Positions 33,699 through 41,573 of a DNA stretch of 64,000 nt are shown here, one piece after another. The stretch covers positions 3,378,001 through 3,442,000 of the forward strand of contig NZ_WMEA01000001.1 of the NCBI RefSeq assembly GCF_021735925.1. The letters run 5' to 3'. A program made the translations under genes and the position numbers. Numbering within the stretch: position 1 is the first letter of the stretch; the number at the start of each line of letters is the position of its first letter. Under the pieces are notes generated by a model. It saw only the letters and a list, made by a program, of their open reading frames with translations. It was not told the DNA's origin and searched no databases. Origin of the DNA: Loktanella sp. M215. Its GTDB lineage: Bacteria; Pseudomonadota; Alphaproteobacteria; Rhodobacterales; Rhodobacteraceae.

Positions 33699-33929
33699 CT
33701 TCGCGATGTCGCGGGCATCAGCACCACCCAAACCGAAGTCAGTGCAGAGCGGCGCGCCGAGTTTAGTGTTCTGACCCTTCACCGTGACCCTCACAACCCA
33801 GCGCCGCGCACCGGACCGATCGACGACGAGTTAAAGACCGCACCCGTCGCCGTGGCGACCGGGGCCAAGGTTTTTCCCAAGCGTCTTGTGAATTTGCCAG
33901 ATAGCGCCCACATCCGGACCACCATTCAT
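33699..33929 (-). pseudogene. P4-type integrase relic (DUF4102 N-terminal domain)
   Basis: The minus strand reads LGPGRHGDGCGL, a stop, LVVDRSGARRWVVRVTVKGQ, LGLGGADARDIAK-like segments. Intact DUF4102 arms run PGRHxDGxGLYLVV, SGARRWVLR, then LGLG and LAEARD. The tyrosine of GLYL has become TAA, and a short divergent segment follows KGQ. Only the arm-binding domain remains. Its start is about 130 bp from the attachment-like site at 34059, similar to the 144-bp gap between the 43618 copy and the intact integrase. The flanking 33481-33698 shows no other gene. Confidence 0.75.
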
Positions 33930-33992
33930 ACGACGCAATGAACGGATAAAAGACAAACAAAACTAATCGCGAATCGCACCAAGCATCAATGT

Positions 33993-34021
33993 TAAAAAGA
34001 AAAAATGCCGCCAGAGGCGGC
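33993..34021 (-). terminator. Rho-independent terminator (minus strand)
   Basis: On the minus strand GCCGCC-TCT-GGCGGC is followed by ATTTTTTCTTTTT. It could end transcription of the restriction-enzyme fragment gene, about 160 bp upstream. Confidence 0.75.
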
Positions 34022-34031
34022 CCGGTGAAAC

Positions 34032-34056
34032 GCTATGAAATGCTATGAAATGCTAG
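34032..34056. repeat. 10-bp tandem repeat beside the left attachment-like site
   Basis: GCTATGAAAT occurs twice in tandem (34032-34051), followed by GCTAG. It ends 2 bp before the tRNA-like core at 34059 and could be an integrase arm site (inference). Confidence 0.45.
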
Positions 34057-34058
34057 TA

Positions 34059-34072
34059 TGGCGGAGGATCAG
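34059..34072. other. Attachment-like site, left copy
   Basis: TGGCGGAGGATCAG matches 13 of 14 bases of the tRNA-Ser 3' end at 52624. With the copy at 43618 it shares 20 of 22 bases when extended (TCAGTCC then CC). Confidence 0.55.
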
Positions 34073-34179
34073 TCCCCCGAACTAACAATACAACGCATTG
34101 CTCTTATTAGATTTTATACAGATATAGGATTATCGTACCACATAAAATACCACCCTTTACTTATTTTTTTCGTCACACC

Positions 34180-34790
34180 TCACTTGATCGCCCGTAGAAT
34201 CTGTTCTCGCATATCCAAGCCATCCAGCTCCTTTTCAACCCGGCAGTAGATCGCCTTTCCGCCTGACACCGCTTGCCACTTCTTGCCAATGTTCCGGCTT
34301 TCAATCTCCTTCGGGTCTGACTTGCCGCGCTGCCCCTTATACTCGACCACCAGTGCCCGTCGGTCGTGCAGCTCCGCCACGAAGTCAGGATAATGAAAGC
34401 CACCTGCCCGTGGCAGAGAGAATGCATTGTGATGCTTAGGGACATTTCGAATCCAGTGTTTCACATCGGGGATACTGTCCAAGACAATGGCACATTGCAG
34501 CTCTTCACCTTCACTGCCGTTTTCGCCCTTCCCATCGAACGCCGGGACTTGATCATTTCCTGTGAAGTGTTTGGAAAAGCGTTGCCGCCCGCGATACAGC
34601 CGCACGCCCTGAAACATGCCGTCAAAGAACCTGAAACCATCGTCAAAGCTGATGCTTGGAGCAGCTTCATTGCCAAACAGGTTCAACTGATAAGACTTTT
34701 CACTTTCAGCTTCATAGATTGCGTCCAGCTTCTTCTGAACACAGCGGGCAAGGACAAACTGGCACCGCATCAGTGACGAAAGCGGAATCC
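34180..34790 (-). pseudogene. C-terminal fragment of a type III restriction / DEAD-box helicase subunit
   Basis: About 200 codons remain, ending KELDGLDMREQILRAIK. The C-terminal nuclease module is seen: NAFSLPRAGGFHYPDFVAELHDRRALVVEYKGQ contains the PD-(D/E)xK residues (PDF, E-Y-K), followed by SRNIGKKWQAVSGGKAIYC, which resembles the end of Res-type subunits. The helicase domain, methylase partner and start codon are missing because the IS3 element at 34791 replaces everything upstream. GC is lower than in the core genes. It is a fossil of a defence system and should not be functional. Confidence 0.75.
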
Positions 34791-34829
34791 TGAGGTGCTC
34801 CCCTTCCCTTGGACAGGATCTGGCGCTTT

Positions 34830-35705
34830 CTAAGCTCTGATCTGCTCCTGCTGATCGGGTTGCGTTGCTTCGACTTTCAGCGAGTAGACTACGGCCGGTG
34901 GTTGGCCGCCAAGGGCTTTGTGCGGGCGGCGGTGATTGTAGAACCCCATCCATGTCCGGACACCCGCGCGGGCCTGAGACCCGGTCTCCCAGACATGCAG
35001 ATAGACGCACTCGTATTTCAGCGTGCGCCACAGGCGCTCGATGAAGATGTTGTCCAAGTAGCGGCCCTTGCCATCCATCGATATACGGACGCCCGACCGC
35101 CGCAGGCGGTCTGTCCAAGCAAACGATGTGAACTGCGATCCCTGATCGCTGTTCATGATGTCAGGTGGCCCGAACCGATAGATTGCCTCGTTCAGCGCGT
35201 CGACGCAGAAGTCGGCGTCCAGCGTGTTCGAGATCCGCCGGGCCAGAACCCTTCGGGTGTGCCAGTCCATGATCGCCACCAGATAGAGAAACCCTCTGCG
35301 CATCGGCAGGTAGGTGATGTCCACGCACCAAACCTGATTGGGCCGCTCTACGCGCAGCCCGCGCAAGAGGTAGGGATAGGTCTTGTGCCCCTTCGCCGGC
35401 TTGCTGGTGTTGGGTTTCTGGTAGATTGGAATCAAACCAATCAGGCGCATAAGCCGACGGATGCGCTTTTCGTTCACCGCGTGTCCCTCGTTGCGCAGGT
35501 GCCACGTCATCTGGCGCACGCCGAAGAAGGGCGTCTCCAGGAATTGCACGTCGATCAGCCGCATCAGCGCGAGGTTCTGCTCCGTCTCACCCTGCGGCGT
35601 ATAGTAAAACGACGACCGAGAAACCTGTAGCAGCGCGCACTGCTGGCCAATCGACAGGTCCGGATGGTCGCGCTCGACCATGCTGCGCCTCACTTCCCGC
35701 CCCAA
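34830..35705 (-). CDS. IS3-family transposase OrfB (DDE integrase domain)
   Basis: 291 residues. N-terminal HTH_21-like part (LSIGQQCALLQVSRSSFYY), then the rve domain with the triad: Asp in VWCVDITYLPM, Asp in NSDQGSQFTS and Glu in IFIERLWRTLKYE. C-terminal FYNHRRPHKALGGQPP. OrfB overlaps OrfA by 16 bp, so an OrfAB fusion through programmed -1 frameshifting is expected. The copy looks functional. Confidence 0.92.
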   Translation of the reverse strand: MGREVRRSMVERDHPDLSIGQQCALLQVSRSSFYYTPQGETEQNLALMRLIDVQFLETPFFGVRQMTWHLRNEGHAVNEKRIRRLMRLIGLIPIYQKPNTSKPAKGHKTYPYLLRGLRVERPNQVWCVDITYLPMRRGFLYLVAIMDWHTRRVLARRISNTLDADFCVDALNEAIYRFGPPDIMNSDQGSQFTSFAWTDRLRRSGVRISMDGKGRYLDNIFIERLWRTLKYECVYLHVWETGSQARAGVRTWMGFYNHRRPHKALGGQPPAVVYSLKVEATQPDQQEQIRA

Positions 35706-35983
35706 GGTTTGAGCTTTCTTTCCAAAAAGAGTTGGCCACCGCCAGCTCCCCCGATCTTGGCATGCAGATCCCTGACCTGGTCTTCATCGATGACCGGCGT
35801 CTTGCGGCCGCCGCGTTCAAAGACACCGGACGCGCCATCCAGCAGCGCACGTTTCCATTGGTTGATCATCGTCGGATGCACGCCGAACCGGCTCGCCAGC
35901 TCCGACACCGTCGCCTCACCTTTCAGCGCCTCAAGCGCCACCTTCGCCTTGAACTCAGGGGCGTGCTGCTTTCGTTTCGACAT
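35690..35983 (-). CDS. IS3-family transposase OrfA
   Basis: 97 residues. HTH_Tnp_1 motif EFKAKVALEALKGEATVSELASRFGVHPTMINQWKRALLDGA-like spans residues 10-52, with a short coiled region after it. GGAGAT lies upstream of ATG 35983. It recognises the terminal repeats and frames OrfB expression. Confidence 0.92.
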   Translation of the reverse strand: MSKRKQHAPEFKAKVALEALKGEATVSELASRFGVHPTMINQWKRALLDGASGVFERGGRKTPVIDEDQVRDLHAKIGGAGGGQLFLERKLKPWGGK

Positions 35984-36063
35984 CTTCGATCTCCTTCGTG
36001 GTGAAGATCAACAGACAGCAAATCGGAGCTTACGTCAGTGTCCAGTTTTCGGGGGGCACCTCA

Positions 36064-36304
36064 TGCTGCAAGAACTTACCTTGCAGTGGAAGTCTTGTCG
36101 GAGCGAATGCAAAACGGGGCTTGTTATGGAAATGTTAAAGTCTCTTTGGAAGGCTGGGTAGACTGGAAAGACGGTCGCGCCTACGTTGAACTGTTAGGAT
36201 TTGACAGACCATTTTTGCGTACAGAGAACTCAAACACTCTGATTTTGGACACGGTCAAAGAATTTGGCAGCAAATACTTCGCAACCTTGCCAGAGGGCAA
36301 GTAA
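36064..36304 (+). pseudogene. Unidentified gene, 5' end lost at the IS3 border
   Basis: An open frame runs from the IS boundary to TAA 36304, reading ARTYLAVEVLSERMQNGACY, VKVSLEGWVDWKDGRAYVEL and ending FATLPEGK. The regular beta-strand pattern and codon use suggest a true gene tail of about 79 codons. No start or family recognised. Confidence 0.5.
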
Positions 36305-36383
36305 GGGGCTCAGGGCCGTCATCTGACGGTTTCGCGCGGGAATAAGGGTCGGTGTTCTATATCCTGCTTCCGAGGGGAATTTT

Positions 36384-36974
36384 ATGTCAGGTGGCGAACA
36401 CTTGGGTGGAGACATGACCGGAGCAGAGTTGCAGGCGCTACGCCGCGCCGCAGGGATCAATCAGGCCGACATGGGGACGAAGATCGGCTGCACCCGGCAC
36501 AGTGTCAGCTATTGGGAATGCAAGGGTCTGTTGCCCCGTCATGCCGTCCGTTGGGGCATACCCGCAAAGATGCTGCAAGCGATGGGCCACCCGTTGCCGG
36601 ATTATCGGACCCATACGCGCGCGCGGGGGGATGGGGTCTTACCGTGGCAAGGTCTGGAACAAGCATCCCTCGATCGTTGCAATGCTCGCGTTGCCGAACG
36701 GATCGCACACTACAACGCCACCCGCCGCGTGATCTGCGCAGCCCGCACCCGCAAGGGCCAGCCGTGCCGTCTGAAATCCGAACCGGGCCGTAACCGCTGC
36801 AAGTTTCACGGCGGTAAATCGACCGGACCCCGCACTGATGAAGGCAAGGCCAAGATCGCCGCCGCACAGCGGGCCAGATGGGCCACCTATCGCCAGCAAC
36901 AGGCCGCGCGGGTGTTGACCAATGCTGACAGTCAGACCGCCTATTTGCCCCATTATGAAAGGGCCAGACCATGA
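36384..36974 (+). CDS. HTH protein with a C-terminal HGG-type cysteine motif
   Basis: 196 residues. Residues 11-50 form an XRE-like helix-turn-helix (ELQALRRAAGINQADMGTKI, then TRHSVSYWE). The C-terminal part has the pattern C-x8-C-x10-C-x2-HGGKSTGP-x-T-x-EGKAKI, known from many small phage and mobile-element proteins. It may bind DNA and sense or couple to phage functions; the exact role is unknown. GAGGGGA stands before ATG 36384. Its stop overlaps the next gene by ATGA. Confidence 0.75.
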   Translation: MSGGEHLGGDMTGAELQALRRAAGINQADMGTKIGCTRHSVSYWECKGLLPRHAVRWGIPAKMLQAMGHPLPDYRTHTRARGDGVLPWQGLEQASLDRCNARVAERIAHYNATRRVICAARTRKGQPCRLKSEPGRNRCKFHGGKSTGPRTDEGKAKIAAAQRARWATYRQQQAARVLTNADSQTAYLPHYERARP

Positions 36975-37402
36975 CCAGACAGGAACGCCGCAAGGTGAAG
37001 GCGACAGCAGCAAAGACCGCCGCCTTGTTCGCCCGCGTCTGCACCGACTATGGCCCGGATGGTCAGCTTACCCCTGTTGACCACCCCAAGGCGGTAGCGG
37101 CGCTGCAACGGGCCTTCCACCGGCTATTGCAGAACGGGGGTGAACCCCAGGTAATGCGGTTGACCCTTGCCGAGGCCGAGGCTTTCCCGCGCAAGGGAGC
37201 GGATCTGAAAGGCGCACACCCTTACCTTGCCGTAGGGTTGGACCCGGACGTGCGCGGCACATACAGCCTGCGCCACATCTACACCCCCGGCGCACCCGCT
37301 GACATGGCCGAGATGTGCAACCGCAACGCCTCCCTGCACCACCTTCGCCCGCACATAAGGACGCGGGGCTTTTCGGCAGGCCCGACCACAGGCGGCGCGT
37401 GA
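36971..37402 (+). CDS. Hypothetical protein
   Basis: 143 residues, basic N-terminus (MTRQERRKVKATAAK), an alpha-helical middle (AVAALQRAFHRLLQNG) and a less regular C-terminus. ATGA overlap with the HTH/HGG gene shows coupling. No family recognised. Codon use is that of the element's GC-rich genes. Confidence 0.65.
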   Translation: MTRQERRKVKATAAKTAALFARVCTDYGPDGQLTPVDHPKAVAALQRAFHRLLQNGGEPQVMRLTLAEAEAFPRKGADLKGAHPYLAVGLDPDVRGTYSLRHIYTPGAPADMAEMCNRNASLHHLRPHIRTRGFSAGPTTGGA

Positions 37403-37453
37403 TCTGCACATGGAAATTCATGGTATCGACGGACCAGTTAGTTAACAGCCGAC

Positions 37454-37810
37454 ATGCAACGCCAATGGGATAGCCCGTCTGTGGATCCCGATTTAATCAA
37501 AGGATTTCAAACCGTGCCTGGACCTGACCCGCAAGCCATATGGATCGAGGATTGCACAAACGGAGGCTTCTCGATCTATTTTGAGAGGTACTTTTGGACT
37601 GGAAAGGCTGGCCACCGCGCCGTGCGCGTTGCCACTATAGCTAAGCGGCTGAAGGCCCGGACGTGGCGCTGCGTGTGGTGTAATGATGATCTGCCGGTGT
37701 GGCGCAGGGCCGATGCGCAGTACTGCTGCGAGGGATGCCGCAAGCGGGCAGCACGGGCGCGGCGGATAGCGGCGCAGGCAATTTTGTCAGGCCTTAAAGG
37801 CATGGCTTAG
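37454..37810 (+). CDS. Small zinc-ribbon protein
   Basis: 118 residues. The C-terminal half has WRCVWCNDDLPVWRRADAQY then CCEGCRKRAARARRIA, a C-x2-C ... C-x2-C ribbon followed by a basic helix, as in small DNA- or RNA-binding proteins of mobile elements. The N-terminal half is acidic and aromatic (WIEDCTNGGFSIYFERYF). Function unknown. Confidence 0.65.
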   Translation: MQRQWDSPSVDPDLIKGFQTVPGPDPQAIWIEDCTNGGFSIYFERYFWTGKAGHRAVRVATIAKRLKARTWRCVWCNDDLPVWRRADAQYCCEGCRKRAARARRIAAQAILSGLKGMA

Positions 37811-37920
37811 GCTGTCACCTCTGCCATATTTCAAAGGATATCGGGGTCACTATTTAATATCCTATCAGAATATATTGGTAGGGTGATTGGTCTGTCCCGT
37901 TATGACAAAGAATAGGCGTT

Positions 37921-38253
37921 TTATGGCAGCTCAAATCCTTCGTTGATCAACTTCATAAGCTCATTGCTCAGTTCAAACTGGCTTAGGTCGCCATCAGATA
38001 GTTCGCATAACCGACTAAGTTGGGAATTTACGATCAATATGGTTTGAACCATTTCTGGACTGTCTAGGCTATGCCCTCGGGATCCGGCTATGCCTGCAGC
38101 AAGGCCAATGTTGTAGGCATATTTAGCGGACCATTCGGAAGAGCCTTCTGCAGGTTCTTCATTGCTGCACGGACTGGTAAAGACGGCATCCATTGCGTCT
38201 TGTGCCGCAACAGGTCCCGCCGCTAACCCCGCCATAATCATCATTGCTTTCAT
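37921..38253 (-). CDS. Secreted hypothetical protein
   Basis: 110 residues. A signal peptide, MKAMMIMAGLAAGPVAAQ, is followed by an acidic mature domain with two cysteines (SPCSNEE, SRLCEL) likely to form a disulfide in the periplasm. GGGGAGGG lies upstream of the ATG, inside a small hairpin (38267-38280) that could mask it. No family recognised. Confidence 0.65.
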   Translation of the reverse strand: MKAMMIMAGLAAGPVAAQDAMDAVFTSPCSNEEPAEGSSEWSAKYAYNIGLAAGIAGSRGHSLDSPEMVQTILIVNSQLSRLCELSDGDLSQFELSNELMKLINEGFELP

Positions 38254-38335
38254 GGTGTGTGTCCCTCCCCTGCGTAGGGGGTAATCGCTTTTTTTTTCAG
38301 CCGGTCTATGCCCTCCGAAGGCAGCGCCCTAACCC

Positions 38336-38611
38336 TTAGATGCCGGGGCCACCGCTATGGCCTTCTTCGGGTTCTGACATGTCCTCTGGGCGTTCAGCTG
38401 TTGCATCCAGTTGATGCTGCAACTCTCCTGCTCTGTTTTCCAAGGCCGCGTCCATTGCCGCCTTATAGGCGTCAGTCTCCAAGCGATCAGGACGGGGATC
38501 ATTCTTCGGAAATCGTGGTTTGAGATCGAAGCCTATTGATCCGAAATATTCGTAGAGTTCTGCCTGTAGAGCGATGCCGACTTGGCGCGGGCTGGTTGGG
38601 ACGAGGCATTC
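38336..38611 (-). pseudogene. Gene tail of unknown function (5' end lost)
   Basis: An open minus-strand frame without ATG reads PTSPRQVGIALQAELYEYFG, then FDLKPRFPKNDPRPDRLETD, YKAAMDAALENRAGELQHQL and ends EPEEGHSGGPGI. The composition is protein-like (acidic, helical end), and an in-frame stop at 38612-38614 cuts it off. It may be a truncated plasmid or phage gene; no family recognised. Confidence 0.4.
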
Positions 38612-38747
38612 TTATGCAGCGTTCTCAATGGGCTACAAGAAGCTTGATGCAAAACGCGATTGTCCTGTGTGGAAGACAGCCTTAAATGTAATTAAAGCTC
38701 GCGACAGGCTCACTCGAGAAATTGAAACTCGCAAAAATCCAAACTAA
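38574..38747 (+). CDS. Possible small basic protein
   Basis: 57 codons from ATG 38574 to TAA 38747, ending YKKLDAKRDCPVWKTALNVI and REIETRKNPN. The second half looks protein-like and basic, but the start lacks a good ribosome-binding site and overlaps the minus-strand fragment. It could be the tail of a broken gene. Confidence 0.3.
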   Translation: MPTWRGLVGTRHSYAAFSMGYKKLDAKRDCPVWKTALNVIKARDRLTREIETRKNPN

Positions 38748-38784
38748 AAAGGCAGCCGTTCACTGGCGTGCAGCAGCTGCTATT

Positions 38785-40368
38785 TTAAAGTAAAAAATTG
38801 TCAACACCCAACTCATGAACATGCAGTAATCTTAATTTAAAATCAGCAATCCCGTCACCATCCGAATCTCCCAAAATAATTAAGCTGTCACCACTATTAT
38901 AGTACCACACTGAATGTGGAGCTGCTACTTGCCCATTGAAAGAGAAAGCGTCGTTGCGGCTCGTGTTCGTGTTTGCATCCATTTGGCGAAGGTCCAAATC
39001 GTCATTTCCAGAAAAGTCTTTTATAATGTCAAAATTCGACTTTGTAGTATGCCCATCATTAAAGATGAAATCATCGGCACCGCCGCCCCCTGTCAAGATA
39101 TCCTTGTTCGGTCCGCCATTTAGCTTATCATTGCCGCCGCCGCCAAGCAAATTATCGCGTCCGCCACCGCCAAGCAAATTATCGCGTCCGCCACCGCCCT
39201 TTAGTACATCTTTGCCCTGCGACCCTTCTAAACGGTCATTCCCAGATCCACCTAATATCAGATCGCGTCCGCCACCGCCAAGCAATGTATCGCGTCCGCT
39301 ACCACCCCTAAGGACGTCGTTGCCATCACCACCTTCAAGCTTGTCATTTCCGAGTCCGCCGAGAGCAACATCACTTCCGCCACCCATGTAAGCATCATCG
39401 TCACCCTCTCCTCCTATCAATTTTTCGCGGGCATTGTCAGATCCGGCAAATACGTCGTTACCATCACCAAGACTGTAAACTCGCATAGTATTTTCACTTA
39501 ATTGTCCAGAATGTGCACGAGCCAAGACTAAATCTCTGACATCACTTCCATGAAATCCGCGAACATCGACGCCTAAAATCGCAACCCCTCCAAGAATTGG
39601 GGCACTGGCTCTCAACGTGATATCAATATTTTCTCCGCCCGAAAGGATATTGGTCTCTTGAAGTAAATCAATCGCATCACCTGCAATCTCGGATTGTCGA
39701 CTTAGCTCATTGACAAAAGTCTGATAACTATCCTCAAGTAGCGCATCGGCACGAGCCGAAAATTCCTTAGCGGACATTGTTTCAAAGTTCGCGATTCCGT
39801 CTTCCAGAAGCGTAAATGAATTTCGCATAACTTCGTCAAGGGCAACTTTTACACCTAAGACCCGATCAAAGGTCTCATATAGAGGTCGGAAATCATAGCC
39901 CAGACGATTGCTGGCATAGTCTACTACATAAGAGATGGCATCCCGAAGATCAAAATTCGGCGAGGCACTAGCCGAAAGGTCAGCCCAACTTACCGTCGCT
40001 TCACCCGAATTCAAAGACCATTCAAAACCTAGATTTCCGCTCGAAATTACATCTGTTTTTGTTATCAAATACGCCGGGTCGATTTCGGCTCCATCGCTTA
40101 TCTCAATCGTATTATATGAATAGTAAGTGGTGCCTACATTTTCATTAGAAAACCCAAATTCTGAATTCGTAACTAATTCACCTACTGGTGTAATTCCTAA
40201 TAACCGGACGTAGTTATATCCAATAGGTCCAGAATAGTCGCCATTATAGTATGTTGTACTGCTAAATTGCGATTTTACCTGAACGCCGCCCAATGAGGTA
40301 TATTCTGTCGGAATCGGATTTTCATCATTCCAGTCATATATTGAATACTGAACGTAGTATTTTGTCAC
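38785..40368 (-). CDS. RTX-type calcium-binding repeat protein
   Basis: 527 residues. Residues 1-300 are not recognised. From about 303 the protein has a run of nonapeptide repeats of the form GGxGxDxLx (GLGNDKLEGGDGNDVLRGGSG and similar), ending FIFNDGHTTKSNFDIIKDFSGNDDLDL, the usual C-terminal cap. Such proteins leave through type I secretion using an uncleaved C-terminal signal and fold on binding calcium. No secretion ABC/MFP genes are in the window. A 27-bp perfect duplication at 39145-39198 encodes two identical repeats. The gene is clearly AT-richer than the flanks, a sign of transfer. Confidence 0.85.
   Translation of the reverse strand: MTKYYVQYSIYDWNDENPIPTEYTSLGGVQVKSQFSSTTYYNGDYSGPIGYNYVRLLGITPVGELVTNSEFGFSNENVGTTYYSYNTIEISDGAEIDPAYLITKTDVISSGNLGFEWSLNSGEATVSWADLSASASPNFDLRDAISYVVDYASNRLGYDFRPLYETFDRVLGVKVALDEVMRNSFTLLEDGIANFETMSAKEFSARADALLEDSYQTFVNELSRQSEIAGDAIDLLQETNILSGGENIDITLRASAPILGGVAILGVDVRGFHGSDVRDLVLARAHSGQLSENTMRVYSLGDGNDVFAGSDNAREKLIGGEGDDDAYMGGGSDVALGGLGNDKLEGGDGNDVLRGGSGRDTLLGGGGRDLILGGSGNDRLEGSQGKDVLKGGGGRDNLLGGGGRDNLLGGGGNDKLNGGPNKDILTGGGGADDFIFNDGHTTKSNFDIIKDFSGNDDLDLRQMDANTNTSRNDAFSFNGQVAAPHSVWYYNSGDSLIILGDSDGDGIADFKLRLLHVHELGVDNFLL
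39145..39198. repeat. 27-bp tandem duplication inside the RTX repeats
   Basis: AAGCAAATTATCGCGTCCGC plus CACCGCC occurs twice in tandem without a mismatch; each copy codes for one nonapeptide (GGGGRDNLL). Identity at DNA level points to recent expansion. Confidence 0.8.
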
Positions 40369-40550
40369 AATCAGATCCTTATCAATAATAGCGGTTTAGG
40401 AATAACTTACTGATTATACTATTAATATAATAGTATTGACTAAAACCCACACTCACGCAAGGATTCTATCAGAGGTGGCTCGGAAAAACTGAACAGCATG
40501 GATAGGTGTATTTTCCGCGCAACGGCAGCATAATGCTGCAAGCTAGGATA

Positions 40551-40590
40551 TGACCATGACCATGACCATGACCATGACCATGACCATGAC
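40551..40590. repeat. Hexanucleotide tandem repeat (TGACCA) x 6.7
   Basis: Six perfect TGACCA units and a partial seventh. The tract is about 160 bp upstream of the parA start and about 180 bp upstream of the RTX start. Such tracts can vary in copy number by slippage. Confidence 0.9.
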
Positions 40591-40717
40591 GAGACGACCG
40601 CGCCGTGGCCGTGATGGAAAGCCTTGGGGCCACCATCACATACGACGCAGTTACCATACGCCTGCCAGCAACCAGCAAGCCTAGTCCCAATAACTGTTGA
40701 CAGCCTGCCTACGCTAT

Positions 40718-40733
40718 CCGTTACAGATAACGG
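40718..40733. promoter_or_regulatory. Operator-like inverted repeat before parA
   Basis: CCGTTA-CAGA-TAACGG, 16 bp upstream of the parA ATG. The position suits autoregulation by ParA or its partner (inference). Confidence 0.5.
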
Positions 40734-40749
40734 AAAAAGAGGGCGGCAA

Positions 40750-41391
40750 ATGGCAATCATCGCACTGGCGAACTTGAAAGGCGGGGTCGGGAAATCGACC
40801 CTAGCCGTCAACGTAGCCGGGGTGTTGGCCCCGAGCGTGGCCGTGATCGACGCCGATCCGCAAGCGACTGCAACCGCATGGGCCGAGGCGGGTAACCTGC
40901 CCTTTCCCGTGATCGAAAGCCCGCTGACAGGCGACAATGTGAAAGCGTGGATTGCCGCCGCTCTGGCAGAGGCCGAAGGGCGCAAGTTTCTTGTGATCGA
41001 CTTGCCGCCGATGCTGGGGGACGCAACAGCCGCTGCGCTGGCAATCTGTGACTTGGCCGTGGTGCCTGTCAGCCCATCCGGGGCCGATCTAAGGGCCACG
41101 AACCGCGCGGTTGACCTGATAGGCCAAGCCCGCGCCCAGCGCGGCACAGGCAAGCCCTACGCTCTGCTGGTGCCGTCCAAAGTAGACCGTCGCACCGCCG
41201 CAGGGGCCGAGATTGAGGCGATCTTGCACGACTACGGCGAACCCGTTGGCCCCGGCATATCACAGCGCATCGCCCATGCAGACGCCTTTAGCGCGGGGCA
41301 ATGGATTGGCGACTACGCCAAGGGCAGCGCTGGTCATGCCGAGATTAAGGCGCTGGCAAGTGTCATCAAACGACTGGCAGGGAAGATCTGA
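40750..41391 (+). CDS. parA: ParA-family ATPase
   Basis: 213 residues starting MAIIALANLKGGVGKSTLAV, with the deviant Walker A KGGVGKST at 10-17, Walker A' and B regions VIDADPQATAT and FLVIDLPPMLGD. It is a small ParA/Soj type without an N-terminal HTH, used in plasmid or island partition. ATG 40750 follows GAGGGCGG; the frame is open upstream through the repeat tract but lacks family sequence. A DUF1737 gene, a possible partner and a membrane protein follow in the same operon. Confidence 0.92.
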   Translation: MAIIALANLKGGVGKSTLAVNVAGVLAPSVAVIDADPQATATAWAEAGNLPFPVIESPLTGDNVKAWIAAALAEAEGRKFLVIDLPPMLGDATAAALAICDLAVVPVSPSGADLRATNRAVDLIGQARAQRGTGKPYALLVPSKVDRRTAAGAEIEAILHDYGEPVGPGISQRIAHADAFSAGQWIGDYAKGSAGHAEIKALASVIKRLAGKI

Positions 41392-41393
41392 TA

Positions 41394-41561
41394 ATGAACT
41401 ATCAATTAATCACCACCCAAAATGCAAACGAACTTGTGGAAATGGTCGAAGGATATCTTGACGCCGGATGGAAATTGCAGGGGGGGCATTTCAACTTTAC
41501 ATTCCCCCGGGGGCATTTCTCCTGCGGACAACACAATCACTTATTCTCAAGCGCTAGTTAA
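41394..41561 (+). CDS. DUF1737-like small protein
   Basis: 55 residues: MNYQLITTQNANELVEMVEG then YLDAGWKLQGG match the DUF1737 pattern (YxLV, then LEKxVNxLLxEGWxLQGG). It starts two bases after the parA stop, so it is translated from the same mRNA. Function of the family is unknown. Confidence 0.7.
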   Translation: MNYQLITTQNANELVEMVEGYLDAGWKLQGGHFNFTFPRGHFSCGQHNHLFSSAS

Positions 41562-41573
41562 GGAATCTGACTG

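Larger units (their letters stand above)
34791..36063 (-). mobile_element. Complete IS3-family insertion sequence
   Basis: 1273 bp with terminal repeats TGAGGTGCTCCCCTTCCCTT (left) and, as complement of the right end, TGAGGTGCCCCCCGAAAACT, each followed by TGGACA. OrfA and OrfB are intact. The flanks (AATCC and TGCTG) show no target duplication and belong to different genes, suggesting a deletion or recombination next to the element. Confidence 0.88.
40369..40749. other. Intergenic control region between the RTX gene and parA
   Basis: 380 bp without a convincing gene. AT-rich on the RTX side. It contains the palindrome GCAGCATAATGCTGC (40525-40539), a hexanucleotide repeat tract (40551-40590) and an inverted repeat just before parA (40718-40733). 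Confidence 0.6.

Noticed and set aside
38267..38300. Plus-strand rho-independent terminator (CCCCT-GCGT-AGGGG then T9)
   Set aside because: The stem is only five pairs and the T-run begins eight bases later; no plus-strand gene ends just before it. It may instead mask the ribosome-binding site of the minus-strand gene.
39120..39330. CRISPR-like array because of regular short repeats
   Set aside because: The repeats are nonapeptide-coding units of the RTX gene in one continuous frame, with no unique spacers.
40440..41153. 237-codon minus-strand frame containing an SWSWSW repeat
   Set aside because: It is the complement of parA plus the TGACCA tract; the Ser/Trp repeat is produced by the micro-satellite.
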